Assembly: GCA_964643965.1 (NCBI GenBank)
Contig: CAZXVH010000026.1
Location: 1 to 47,899, forward strand
Source of the DNA: GCA-2746795 sp964643965
GTDB lineage: Bacteria; Chloroflexota; Anaerolineae; Promineifilales; Promineifilaceae
Length of the DNA: 47,899 nucleotides
Direction: 5' to 3'
Of the stretch, positions 36,836 to 45,719 are shown piece by piece. The notes under the pieces were generated by a model. That model made no database searches. It saw only the letters and a list, made by a program, of their open reading frames with translations, and was not told where the DNA came from. Each line of letters starts with the position of its first letter. The first letter of the stretch is position 1. A program made the position numbers and the translations under genes.

Positions 36836-37945
36836 ATGCGTATCAATGTCTGGGACTACTTAAAAGAGTACGAACAAGAAAAAGAAGAGATTCACACCGC
36901 CATAGAACAGGTATTTCGTTCTGGGCAGTTGATTCTCGGAGAAAATGTACGCCAATTTGAGCAGGCGTTTGCCGCTTATTGTGAGGTGCAGCATGGCGTA
37001 GGCGTGGACAACGGCACAAACGCCATTATGTTAGGACTGCTGGCCTTGGGACTGCAACCGGGGGACGAGGTCATAACGGTAGCAAACACGGCCGTTCCTA
37101 CTGTTTCCGCCATTGTTTCCGCCGGGGGCGTCCCTCGTTTTGTCGATATTGACCCCGCTACCTATTTAATGGATACCAGCCTCCTAGAGGCTGCCATCAC
37201 GCCAAAAAGCCGCTGCATTTTACCCGTACATTTGTTTGGGCAATGTGTAGATATGACGGCCGTGAGCGTCATAGCCCGGCAGCATAATCTCCTCACCTTA
37301 GAAGATTGCGCCCAGGCACATGGGGCCAGGTTCCAAGGCAAAGTGGCCGGGTCAATGGCGCAGGCCGCTGCATTCTCCTTTTATCCCACCAAGATTCTGG
37401 GTACATATGGAGATGGTGGCATGGTTATTACCAACGACGAGGGCGTGGTCCATAAATTACGCCGTCTTCGTTTTTATGGCATGGAAAACACGTATTACGC
37501 AGAGGAGCATGGCTACAACAGCCGCCTGGATGAACTCCACGCCGCCATATTGCGGCGTAAGCTGTCTCATTTAAACAGCTACCTCGCCCGTCGCCGAGAA
37601 CTGGCAAACCGGTATGATACTGAATTGGCCGATACTGGTTTATTGCTGCCGAAAGTAAGCCTTCAAAACGATCATGCTTATTATCTATACGTCGTCCGTC
37701 ATCCGCGCCGCGATGAGATTGTGGCGCAGTTAAAAGAATATGACATTTTTGTCAATATCAGCTATCCCTGGCCCATCCACACCATGCGCGGATATAAGTC
37801 ATTAGGTTACAAATCAGGCGATTTGCCAGAAACAGAAGCAGCCGCCACCGAAATCTTCTCCCTGCCTATGTACCCCACCCTGACTGACGCCGAGCAAGAT
37901 AGAGTCTGTGTGGCTTTGCAGACGATCATGGAAAAACTGGTATGA
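36836..37945 (+). CDS. DegT/DnrJ/EryC1-family sugar aminotransferase (PLP)
   Basis: 369 residues from ATG 36836. VGVDNGTNAIMLGLLALGL binds PLP phosphate, TLEDCAQAHGARFQGK holds the Asp that pairs with the pyridine nitrogen, and SFYPTKILGTYGDGGM carries the Schiff-base Lys. Closest in character to FdtB/DesV/TylB-type nucleotide-sugar 3-aminotransferases. With the 3,4-ketoisomerase and 2,3-dehydratase it would put an amino group on C3. A TTG at 36818 is in frame, but the ATG with AGGGATA about 8 bases upstream is better. The stop overlaps the next glycosyltransferase start (ATGA). No N-methyltransferase and no 4-ketoreductase are present. Confidence 0.9.
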   Translation: MRINVWDYLKEYEQEKEEIHTAIEQVFRSGQLILGENVRQFEQAFAAYCEVQHGVGVDNGTNAIMLGLLALGLQPGDEVITVANTAVPTVSAIVSAGGVPRFVDIDPATYLMDTSLLEAAITPKSRCILPVHLFGQCVDMTAVSVIARQHNLLTLEDCAQAHGARFQGKVAGSMAQAAAFSFYPTKILGTYGDGGMVITNDEGVVHKLRRLRFYGMENTYYAEEHGYNSRLDELHAAILRRKLSHLNSYLARRRELANRYDTELADTGLLLPKVSLQNDHAYYLYVVRHPRRDEIVAQLKEYDIFVNISYPWPIHTMRGYKSLGYKSGDLPETEAAATEIFSLPMYPTLTDAEQDRVCVALQTIMEKLV

Positions 37946-39198
37946 AATTTTTATTTACGACACAACCTGGCTTTGGGCACTTACTGCCCCTCATCCCCCT
38001 GGCTCAGGCATTAGAGCAAATGGGGCATGAGGTATTGGTGGCCTGCGCTGCTTCCTTTTTGCCGCAAGTGGCGCAGGCTGGTTTAGAAGGTAGGGCGGCC
38101 GGTCTCGACTGGTTGGAATCAAACCCAGAGATCGCTTTTCCTGAGGCAGAAGGGTTGACGACCAGCGAACGTGAAATATTTTTTGCTGAAATATTTGTAG
38201 ATATAACAGCCAATCATATGGCCTATGATCTGCTGACGATTTGCCAGGAGTGGCAGCCAAATGTGATTGTGCGCGATGCCTTTGAATATGGTGGCTGTAT
38301 CGTTGGCGAAAAATTGAACATTCCTTACGCGGCTGTGGACATGGAATTATACGTTCCGGCGCACATCACCCGAGATGGCATGGAAGGCCCCTTAGCCTAT
38401 TTGCGCAGCGCTTTTGATCTACCCGCCTATCCGGCTATGGAGATGTTAACTCGCAATTTGTATCTCTCTTATATTCCGCCCAGTTACCAGTTCCCAGAGT
38501 ATCATTTGCCCAACACAGCCCATGCCTTACGCCCGACCTTCCTGGATGCGAAAGGCGATGAACTGCTGCCCCCCTGGTTAGCCACTTTGCCGGATCGCCC
38601 GACCATTTATACGACGATGGGCACTTCGTTTAACAATGTGCCGGAAATTATGCGGTTGATTATTGCCGCTTTGCGTGATGAACCGGTCAATGTCATCATC
38701 ACGGTGGGACCCGGTCAAGACCCAAAGCAGTACACCCCTATCCCAGATAATATTCACATCGAACAGTTTATCCCCCAGTCAGCGCTGATGCCTTATTGTG
38801 ACCTGGTGATTACGAATGGCGGCGTGGGTACTTCTATGATTGCGCTGTCACATGGTCGCCCGCTGCTGCTGATTCCACTGGGAGGACATTTGCAATTACA
38901 TGCACTGCGCTGTCGGGCTTTGGGCATTGGACTAAGCTTGAAATTACCGCCAGGCATGTTTGACGTAAATTTAGAAAGTTTTGATGATGAAGATGATACG
39001 TTTGTCACCAGGCAAGCAAAAGCGATGATATATGACAACGCCCCAGAATTAAGCGCCGACAGTTTGTGGCAGGCAGTATCCACTTTGCTGCACGATCCTG
39101 CTTATCGGCAGGCAGCCAAACAATTGCAAGCAGAAATTCTAGCGATGGCTGGGCCACAAGCGGGGGCTGCCCTGCTGGCCCAATTAGCAGAAAGATAA
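37942..39198 (+). CDS. GT1-family glycosyltransferase, paralogue of the gene at 33651
   Basis: 418 residues, same GT-B architecture as the upstream enzyme: FLFTTQPGFGHLLPLIPLA at the N-terminus, IEQFIPQSALMPYCD, and LIPLGGHLQLHALR in the donor site. The donor motif reads VITNGGVGT, so the usual His (His294 in the paralogue) is Asn292. Either donor handling differs or this copy is an auxiliary, P450-like-helper or inactive partner. It contains no ACGGCCGT motif, unlike its paralogue with two. A duplication followed by insertion of the three sugar genes between the copies would explain the order. It starts inside the aminotransferase stop codon. Confidence 0.88.
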   Translation: MKFLFTTQPGFGHLLPLIPLAQALEQMGHEVLVACAASFLPQVAQAGLEGRAAGLDWLESNPEIAFPEAEGLTTSEREIFFAEIFVDITANHMAYDLLTICQEWQPNVIVRDAFEYGGCIVGEKLNIPYAAVDMELYVPAHITRDGMEGPLAYLRSAFDLPAYPAMEMLTRNLYLSYIPPSYQFPEYHLPNTAHALRPTFLDAKGDELLPPWLATLPDRPTIYTTMGTSFNNVPEIMRLIIAALRDEPVNVIITVGPGQDPKQYTPIPDNIHIEQFIPQSALMPYCDLVITNGGVGTSMIALSHGRPLLLIPLGGHLQLHALRCRALGIGLSLKLPPGMFDVNLESFDDEDDTFVTRQAKAMIYDNAPELSADSLWQAVSTLLHDPAYRQAAKQLQAEILAMAGPQAGAALLAQLAER

Positions 39199-39237
39199 TT
39201 CTCAGAGGTTCAAAGTTTGATAGAAAAGGTGAGGCGA

Positions 39238-39966
39238 ATGCTTGAAAATTATGCCATAGAATTGCGTGGCGTGGTAAAGCAATACGCAGTGGGAGAGGGC
39301 GTCTTTACCGCCCTGAATGCGGTCCACATGCAGGTGCAGCCTGGTGAATTTATCGGCGTGGTAGGCAAATCGGGATCAGGCAAGTCAACGTTGATAAACA
39401 TGATAACTGGTATTGATAACCCGACAGCCGGTGATATTCATATTTTGAGTACAAATATTCAGGCATTGTCTGGGGCAAAGATGGCGACGTGGCGCGGCCG
39501 CCATATCGGCTTAATTTTCCAATTTTTTCAACTGCTGCCGACCCTGACGGTGTTGGAAAATGTGATAATGCCCATGGCGTTTTGCAAGATGTACCGACGA
39601 CAAGAACGCTCACAGCGAGCGTTGGCGCTCTTGGAACGATTGGGCGTGGCAGATCAGGCAGGGAAACGGCCGTTAATGCTTTCAGGTGGGCAGCAGCAGC
39701 GGGTAGCTATTGCCCGGGCGCTGGCTAACGACCCCCCTCTTCTAGTAGCCGATGAACCCACGGGAAATCTGGACGAGAAAACAGGGGATTCTGTCTTTAC
39801 GTTTTTTCATGAGTTAGTGACGGCAGGCAAAACAATTCTCATGGTAACGCACGACAAAGAGTTGGCCGCCAATATACCGCGCGTTATAGAGCTGGTAGAC
39901 GGAAAAATTGTAGGGGATACCAGGCAAAAGAATTGTACCTGGCAAGCAGAGGCTATACATGTTTGA
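39238..39966 (+). CDS. MacB/LolD-type ABC transporter ATP-binding protein
   Basis: 242 residues from ATG 39238. Walker A GKSGSGKST, Q-loop GLIFQFFQLLPTLT, signature LSGGQQQRVAIARAL, Walker B LLVADEPTGNLD and switch His MVTHDKE are all present. The LolD-family hallmark after Walker B (EPTGNLD) pairs it with the FtsX-type permease that overlaps it by 8 bases. The preferred start follows AAGGTGAGG; a TTG at 39217 is in frame but less likely. A different exporter type from the DrrA system at 1445: type VII systems act on periplasmic or membrane-held substrates, so they may handle glycosylated or mature product (inference). Confidence 0.92.
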   Translation: MLENYAIELRGVVKQYAVGEGVFTALNAVHMQVQPGEFIGVVGKSGSGKSTLINMITGIDNPTAGDIHILSTNIQALSGAKMATWRGRHIGLIFQFFQLLPTLTVLENVIMPMAFCKMYRRQERSQRALALLERLGVADQAGKRPLMLSGGQQQRVAIARALANDPPLLVADEPTGNLDEKTGDSVFTFFHELVTAGKTILMVTHDKELAANIPRVIELVDGKIVGDTRQKNCTWQAEAIHV

Positions 39967-42406
39967 CCCCCACTGGCGCAAAATCTGGCGGGATACCTGG
40001 TTAAATAAAACCCGCTCCCTGCTCGTAGTATTATCCATTGCTGTGGGTAGTTTCGCCGTGGGCACAGTGGCCCATATGTGGGTGGTTGTGGGCCAGGACC
40101 TCAAGCAGAGCTACCAGGAGATCAACCCGGCACAGGTGATTATCTACACCGAAGAAGGGTTCGATGAAGATTTCATTACTTTCATCCGTAAATTGCCGCA
40201 GGTAGCGGCAGTCAGCGCCCGCCGCAGCACCCTCATGAAATTCCAACCGGCCCCTGATGAAGCGTGGTATCCTATTGAAGTCATTGCCACCTCCGACTAT
40301 GAACAACTGGAAGTCAACCGCATTTTGCCAGAGAAGTTGTTTGTGCCAGATCCGCCGGCCTGGCCTGAACCTGAGGTATGGCCGCCGCCAGACAAAGCGT
40401 TTTTGTTGGAACGCACTTCTTTAGTCCTGGCAACGTTAGGTTTTGGGCGAGAGGCGCAGCAGGGCATGTCCATTCTAGTGGAAACGGCCGCGGGCAAACA
40501 GCGCATCGTGCCGCTGCCCGGCTTGGTCTATGATTTATCACAAACGTCAGCTCCTTTTTCAGGGATGGCGTGTGCTTTCATCACCTTTGATACGCTGTCC
40601 TGGTTTGGGCTATCCACCAGCTTTAACGAACTGCATATTATTGTTGATACCCAAGAAAGCGATTGGCAGACATTGAAAACGGCCGCCAGAAACATTCAAG
40701 ATCGGGTAGAACGGGCGGGGTATACTGTGGTGAAGGTAGAAGTGCCAGAACCTGGCAAACTGCCACAAGACAATCTCTACCAGGCCATTACTTTGATTTT
40801 AGGCGCGATGGGGGCATTCTCCTTATTTCTCGCCATCTTTCTGATCATCAATACCATTTCCGCGCTTCTCATTCAACAAATGCAACAAATTGGGGTGATG
40901 AAAGCTGTGGGCGCACGGCCGTTTCACTTGATTAGTATGTACCTGGGTATGGTGACGTTATTAGGCGTCCTCTCGCTCGCTATTGCCATCCCGCTCTCCA
41001 TTTTCGTGGCCGGCAACGCCATTAACGTGATGGCCTATTTCATCAACTACAACATGAGCCAGTTCCGCGTTGAGCCATCTGTCATTATTTTGCAGGTGGC
41101 CGTGGCCATCGGTGTGCCGCTGTTAGCGGCACTCTACCCCATCATCGCCGGCACACGCATTACCATCCGCGAAGCTATTTCCTCTTACGGATTAAGCAGT
41201 GATAATTTCACACGCAAATCATGGCTAAACAAGCTGTTAGAGCAATTAAAAGGTGTGCCTCGCCCTATCTTGCTTTCTTTGCATAATACATTTCGACGGC
41301 GGCTGCGCCTGGGGCTAACGTTGCTGACGTTGACATTGGCGGGGGCGGCGGTGATGGCCGTCATTAGTGTGCGGGCCTCGATGGATGCGACGTTAGATGA
41401 AGCAGTGGAATATTGGCAGTTTGATGTACAAGTTCAGTTAGAACGGCCGTATCGTATCCCCGCCCTGACTCACCAAATACAGCAATTATCCGGCATTACC
41501 ACCATCGAAAGTTGGGGAGGCGAAGCGGCGTACCGTATTCGTCCCGATGAAAGCAGTAGTGAAAGTTTTTTTGTGACAGCGCTACCCGCGGACACAAGTA
41601 TGTTAAACCCTAACCTGCTTGATGGTCGCTGGCTGCAACCGGGAGACACGAACCAACTCGTCATTAACAATTATCTACACTCGTTAGAGCCAGACATCGA
41701 GATGGGGGACACTATCCAGTTAAAATTGGATGGGCGGGAAAGGCTGTGGCAAGTAATTGGCGTGGTAAAAACGGTAGGCAATATTCCCCAAGCCTACGCC
41801 AATTATGATCATTTTGCCATCCTCACACGAGACATAGATATGGCTTCCAGTATCCAGGTGACGCTGCTGGAAGATGACGCCGCCGCCCAAGATGAGATGG
41901 CTCAGCAAATAGAGAAGCAGCTAACAGATGCTGGGTATCGCGTCAGCGGTAGCTTTACCAACCATGAGCAGCGTTCACAAAGCGAGACATTTTTTGATAT
42001 TGTAGCGATGCAGTTATTGATCATGGCGGCCCTGATGGTGCTGGTAGGGGGACTCGGACTCACGGGTACGATGAGTTTGAACGTGATAGAACGCACCCGT
42101 GAAATTGGGGTAATGCGGGCAGTGGGAGCCTCAGACACGGCCGTTTTACAAATTTTCATTACCGAAGGCATCCTCATTGGTTTATTAAGTTGGTTTTTTG
42201 GGTTAGCGCTGGCGATTCCCCTCGGCGCGGTATTGAGTGAAACGGTGGGGATCCGTTTCTTGAATGCACCGCTAAATTATACATTTTCACTGCCAGGCGC
42301 TTTGATCTGGTTGCTCATGATGATCATGTTATCTATTGGCGCAACTTATCTCCCCGCACAACAAGCAGCACAAATGACTATTCGTGAGGTACTAGCATAT
42401 GAGTAA
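39959..42406 (+). CDS. FtsX/MacB-type ABC transporter permease
   Basis: 815 residues with two FtsX-like halves, as in LolCE-related eight-helix permeases. Helices at about 20-45, 275-305, 325-350 and 375-397 form the first half; about 445-465, 690-715, 733-760 and 785-805 the second, with large extracytoplasmic domains at about 48-270 and 468-688. The cytoplasmic coupling segments QIGVMKAVGARP and REIGVMRAVGAS are typical. It overlaps the ATPase by 8 bases. Likely export or immunity for the cluster product. It is followed by a 71-base gap before the lyase gene. Confidence 0.9.
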   Translation: MFDPHWRKIWRDTWLNKTRSLLVVLSIAVGSFAVGTVAHMWVVVGQDLKQSYQEINPAQVIIYTEEGFDEDFITFIRKLPQVAAVSARRSTLMKFQPAPDEAWYPIEVIATSDYEQLEVNRILPEKLFVPDPPAWPEPEVWPPPDKAFLLERTSLVLATLGFGREAQQGMSILVETAAGKQRIVPLPGLVYDLSQTSAPFSGMACAFITFDTLSWFGLSTSFNELHIIVDTQESDWQTLKTAARNIQDRVERAGYTVVKVEVPEPGKLPQDNLYQAITLILGAMGAFSLFLAIFLIINTISALLIQQMQQIGVMKAVGARPFHLISMYLGMVTLLGVLSLAIAIPLSIFVAGNAINVMAYFINYNMSQFRVEPSVIILQVAVAIGVPLLAALYPIIAGTRITIREAISSYGLSSDNFTRKSWLNKLLEQLKGVPRPILLSLHNTFRRRLRLGLTLLTLTLAGAAVMAVISVRASMDATLDEAVEYWQFDVQVQLERPYRIPALTHQIQQLSGITTIESWGGEAAYRIRPDESSSESFFVTALPADTSMLNPNLLDGRWLQPGDTNQLVINNYLHSLEPDIEMGDTIQLKLDGRERLWQVIGVVKTVGNIPQAYANYDHFAILTRDIDMASSIQVTLLEDDAAAQDEMAQQIEKQLTDAGYRVSGSFTNHEQRSQSETFFDIVAMQLLIMAALMVLVGGLGLTGTMSLNVIERTREIGVMRAVGASDTAVLQIFITEGILIGLLSWFFGLALAIPLGAVLSETVGIRFLNAPLNYTFSLPGALIWLLMMIMLSIGATYLPAQQAAQMTIREVLAYE

Positions 42407-42430
42407 CCAGGATCGTTGTATCAGCATTTA

Positions 42431-42472
42431 TCTTATTTATCGGATAAGACGGTCACTTTTCTTATTGAGGAG
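42431..42472 (+). promoter_or_regulatory. Small AT hairpin and strong RBS before the ammonia-lyase gene
   Basis: TCTTAT (42431-42436) can pair with ATAAGA (42444-42449), a weak 6-bp stem. GAGGAG at 42467-42472 lies 5 bases before ATG 42478 and is among the strongest ribosome binding sites in the window, suggesting independent strong translation of the lyase. Confidence 0.35.
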
Positions 42473-42477
42473 ATATC

Positions 42478-44184
42478 ATGCATAAAAAAGTAGATGAAAC
42501 TGAACAAGCCTCTTCTGATTTTCTAGCAGAGTGGGACACATTACCGACATTGGTATTGGGTAAAAAATTAAGTGTGGAAGATGCGGTAGCAGTGGTCAAC
42601 CATGAGTGCCGCGTCCTAATTCCCGAAAACACCCCATTAACGGAGCGGGTAGACGCCGCCAGCCATTGTATCCAGGAGATGGTGCAGCAAGGTATGCCTA
42701 TTTATGGCGTTACCACCGGCTTTGGGGGAATGGCTAATGTAGTGATTACGCCCGAACATGCTGCCGACTTACAAAATAATATGATCTGGTATCACAAAAC
42801 GGGCGCAGGTGGCTGGCTGCCCCTGGCCGATGTAAAAGCGGCTATGTTGATACAAGCACACAGCTTATTGCAGGGTGTATCCGGGTTACGATTAGCCGTG
42901 ATCAGACGTATTGTGGAATTTTTAAATGCGGGGGTGACGCCTCATGTACCGGAACTAGGGTCTATTGGCGCCAGCGGCGATCTGATTCCCCTCACTTATA
43001 TATCGGGCGCAGTGCTGGGTTTTGAGAATGGTTTCCAGGTAGATTTTGAGGGGAAACAAATGGAGGCCCGTGTCGCTTTAGCCAGATTAGGCATGGAACC
43101 GATGAAATTAGAGCCAAAAGAAGGGTTGTCATTAATTAACGGAACGGCCGTTATGACCGGTATTGCTGTTAATTGTGTGCATGAAATGCAAACATTATTT
43201 GCCTTAACATTGGGCGCCCATGCCCTCAGTCTGCAAGCCATGCGGGGCACCAACCAATCCTTCCATGCTTTCATCCATTCCCACAAACCCCATCCTGGCC
43301 AGGTTTGGACAGCCCAACAAATGCTCGCGCTGCTCGATGGCTCGCAGATGAGCCGCGAGGAACTTGATGGTTCCCATAATTACCGCGAAAGCGAACTCAT
43401 TCAGGACAGATATTCTATGCGCTGTCTGGCGCAATATTTGGGGCCAGTGGCAGACGGCATTCATGACATTCGGCGCCATGTAGAAACAGAAATGAATTCC
43501 GTTACTGATAACCCACTGGTAGATGTGGACACTCACGCCACTTTTCATGGCGGTAATTTCCTGGGCGAATACATTGGCGTTTCCATGGATCAGCTGCGTT
43601 ATTATGTGGGGTTGATGGCTAAACATCTGGATGCCCAAATAGCGTTGATGGTAGCGCCTCAATTTAACTATGGCTTGTCCGCCAGTTTGTTAGGCAATCC
43701 GGATCGTCCCGCAAACATGGGGTTAAAGGGGCTGCAAATTGCCGGAAACTCCATTGTACCGCTGCTGCTGTTCTATGGTAATTCCATTACAGATCGTTAT
43801 ATGACCCATGCCGAACAATTTAACCAGAATGTAAACAGCCAGGGATTCAACTCCGCTAACCTGGCGCGGAAATCATTGGAAATTTTTCGCAATTACGTTG
43901 CTATGGCTCTGATTTTTGCCGTGCAGGGCGTAGATTTGCGTACGCAGCAGATGGTCGGACATTATGATGCCCGTGAGCTGCTATCTCCCGCATCCAGGCG
44001 CTTATATGAAGCCGTGCGGGAAGTTGTGGGAGTTTTGCCTTCTCGACAACGGCCGTATGTCTGGAACGATAACGAAATCGCCCTTGATTGGCATGTCTCT
44101 CGCCTGGCTGAAGATATTGCCAAAAATGGACTGCTGCCAGAAGCCATTGAAAGGATAACAAATGAATATCGCCCACAACATTGA
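42478..44184 (+). CDS. MIO-type aromatic amino acid ammonia-lyase (PAL-like)
   Basis: 568 residues, almost the same length as cyanobacterial PALs and closely similar to Anabaena PAL from memory (YGVTTGFGGMANV, SIGASGDLIPLTYI, ELIQDRYSMRCL, NSVTDNPL, HGGNFLGEY, FNQNVNSQGFNSANLARK, RPYIWNDNE-like end). The Ala165-Ser166-Gly167 triad forms the MIO cofactor. Such enzymes deaminate Phe or Tyr to cinnamate or coumarate. The substrate-selecting pair, Phe-Leu in PAL and His-Leu in TAL, is Tyr105-His106 here (IWYHKTGAG), so the substrate is uncertain. The CoA ligase start lies 23 bases inside its 3' end: coupled translation, and probably the next step. Confidence 0.93.
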   Translation: MHKKVDETEQASSDFLAEWDTLPTLVLGKKLSVEDAVAVVNHECRVLIPENTPLTERVDAASHCIQEMVQQGMPIYGVTTGFGGMANVVITPEHAADLQNNMIWYHKTGAGGWLPLADVKAAMLIQAHSLLQGVSGLRLAVIRRIVEFLNAGVTPHVPELGSIGASGDLIPLTYISGAVLGFENGFQVDFEGKQMEARVALARLGMEPMKLEPKEGLSLINGTAVMTGIAVNCVHEMQTLFALTLGAHALSLQAMRGTNQSFHAFIHSHKPHPGQVWTAQQMLALLDGSQMSREELDGSHNYRESELIQDRYSMRCLAQYLGPVADGIHDIRRHVETEMNSVTDNPLVDVDTHATFHGGNFLGEYIGVSMDQLRYYVGLMAKHLDAQIALMVAPQFNYGLSASLLGNPDRPANMGLKGLQIAGNSIVPLLLFYGNSITDRYMTHAEQFNQNVNSQGFNSANLARKSLEIFRNYVAMALIFAVQGVDLRTQQMVGHYDARELLSPASRRLYEAVREVVGVLPSRQRPYVWNDNEIALDWHVSRLAEDIAKNGLLPEAIERITNEYRPQH

Positions 44185-45667
44185 ACGCGCTTGTCGCCAC
44201 TTCCCTCATAAAACAGCACTTACCTTCGAGGAACGACGGTACACATACCGCGGCTTGCATGATCTGGTCAACCAGTTTGCTAACGTACTAACCGGTATCG
44301 GAATCAAATCGGGAGATCGGGTCGCTCTTTTCTTGCCCAATATTCCAGAGTTTGCTATTGCTTACCTGGCTACCCAAAAAATTGGGGCGATTGCGGTCTC
44401 GGTCAATGCCATGCTCAAGCAAGACGAGGTACAGTTCATTTTAGCAGATAGTGGCGCCGTCGCTGTTGTCACTACCGGTGAGTTACGCGCCATGGTCCCG
44501 GCTGGTCGGCTGCCTCACCTGCGTCATATCTTTATCGCTGAAGGGGAACAGCGAGACGATCTCGACATGTACGCCCTTATGGGCAAGGCCTCTACACTGG
44601 CCCGTGCTCAGAACTTACATCCAGAAACCCCAGCCGCGATTGTATACACATCTGGCACAACCGGTTTTCCCAAAGGCGCCGTTTTGTCACATGGTAATGT
44701 GTTGTCCAATGCGTATGCCAAAGTTCATTACTGTGGCATGAAACCCACAGACCGGATGCAGCTTTTTCTGCCACTGTTTCACTGTTTTGGACAAAATGCC
44801 ATCCTCAACAGCGCCTTCATGGCATGTGCTACCGTTGTGCTGCAACGTCGGTTTGTGCCCGAACAAGCGCTGGCTGCTATTACGGAACAGGCAGTGACAA
44901 TGTTTTTCGGCGTACCGGCGTTGTTCATCCGGCTGTTGCACATGGCGCCACATTCATACGATTTTAGTTCCATTCGCTATTTCTTTTCTGCAGCCGCTAC
45001 GCTGCCCGAAGAAATTGCCCGGCAGTGGCATGAGCTATATCGACAGTATATTTATATCGGGTATGGATTGACAGAAACCTCTCCATTTGCTAGTTACAAT
45101 CATGATTTACGTTACAAATTTGGTTCCGTGGGGACTCCCATCGAAAACGTGGAAATGAAAGTGATGAGTCTGGACGGCGCTGGAGAAGTAGAGCCGGGAA
45201 CACCAGGAGAAATTGTTATTCGTGGCCCTAATGTGATGCTTTCCTATTGGCAAAGACCGGAAGAGACGGCTCAAGCAATTCGAGATGGTTGGTTTTATTC
45301 TGGGGATATCGGCACGATGGATGAGGATGGTTATTTTTATGTAGTGGATCGGCTCAAGGATATGATTAACGTATCTGGCTTTAAGGTATACCCAGCTGAG
45401 GTAGAAAACGTGTTATATAAGCACCCGGCAGTCGCGGAAACGGCCGTTTACGGGCTACCAGATGACATAAGAGGGGAAACCGTCAACGCCCAGATAATCC
45501 TAAGAGAAGGGTACGAAACTGTCAGGGAAGAAGACCTCATCACTTTTTGTCGGGAAAACATCGCCGTTTATAAAGCACCTCATAAAATGCAATTTGTACA
45601 GACCATCCCCAAAAATGGCGCGGGAAAGATATTGAAACGAGTTATCCGTGACAAAGAAATAAAGTAA
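44162..45667 (+). CDS. Acyl-CoA ligase, 4-coumarate:CoA-ligase-like
   Basis: 501-residue ANL-family enzyme: YTSGTTGFPKGAVLSHGN phosphate loop, YGLTETSPFASYN (A5), WFYSGDIGTMDEDGYFYVVDR hinge region of the family, and PKNGAGKILKR with the catalytic Lys at the end. Length and motifs fit CoA ligases rather than NRPS A domains. It overlaps the lyase by 23 bases, so it most likely activates the cinnamate-type acid. How that CoA ester enters the pathway is unclear, because the assembly line starts with a FAAL that uses free acids. Side-chain acylation or an alternative starter route are options. Confidence 0.88.
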   Translation: MNIAHNIERACRHFPHKTALTFEERRYTYRGLHDLVNQFANVLTGIGIKSGDRVALFLPNIPEFAIAYLATQKIGAIAVSVNAMLKQDEVQFILADSGAVAVVTTGELRAMVPAGRLPHLRHIFIAEGEQRDDLDMYALMGKASTLARAQNLHPETPAAIVYTSGTTGFPKGAVLSHGNVLSNAYAKVHYCGMKPTDRMQLFLPLFHCFGQNAILNSAFMACATVVLQRRFVPEQALAAITEQAVTMFFGVPALFIRLLHMAPHSYDFSSIRYFFSAAATLPEEIARQWHELYRQYIYIGYGLTETSPFASYNHDLRYKFGSVGTPIENVEMKVMSLDGAGEVEPGTPGEIVIRGPNVMLSYWQRPEETAQAIRDGWFYSGDIGTMDEDGYFYVVDRLKDMINVSGFKVYPAEVENVLYKHPAVAETAVYGLPDDIRGETVNAQIILREGYETVREEDLITFCRENIAVYKAPHKMQFVQTIPKNGAGKILKRVIRDKEIK

Positions 45668-45668
45668 C

Positions 45669-45684
45669 TATACAGACCTGTATA
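45669..45684. promoter_or_regulatory. Operator-like inverted repeat upstream of the carbamoyltransferase
   Basis: TATACAG and CTGTATA separated by AC: a perfect 7-bp dyad right after the ligase stop and 35 bases before the next start codon. It could be a regulator binding site or part of a local promoter. It differs from the LexA box (CTGT-N8-ACAG), whose half-sites face the other way. Confidence 0.4.
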
Positions 45685-45719
45685 ACGATCATGACAAAAT
45701 ACTTAGGGAGAAAATAATC

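Larger units (their letters stand above)
45..45448. repeat. Highly iterated palindrome ACGGCCGT / AACGGCCGTT, about 60 copies across the window
   Basis: The 8-mer ACGGCCGT, usually as AACGGCCGTT, recurs throughout. Examples with exact positions: 45-56, 63-72, 2221-2230, 2775-2784, 4713-4722, 34775-34784, 34800-34809 and 45439-45448. My manual count is about 60 copies; chance would give about one in 48 kb at this base composition. It is read in all three frames (mostly T-A-V, N-G-R or R-P), so the constraint acts on DNA rather than protein. It is absent from the AT-rich stretch 600-1438 and from the transposase relic at the right end. The span given runs from first to last noted copy. Confidence 0.85.

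Noticed and set aside
42478..44184. Histidine ammonia-lyase (hutH) of primary metabolism.
   Set aside because: Overall sequence is much closer to cyanobacterial PAL, and it is coupled to an aryl-CoA-type ligase within the cluster, not to hut genes.
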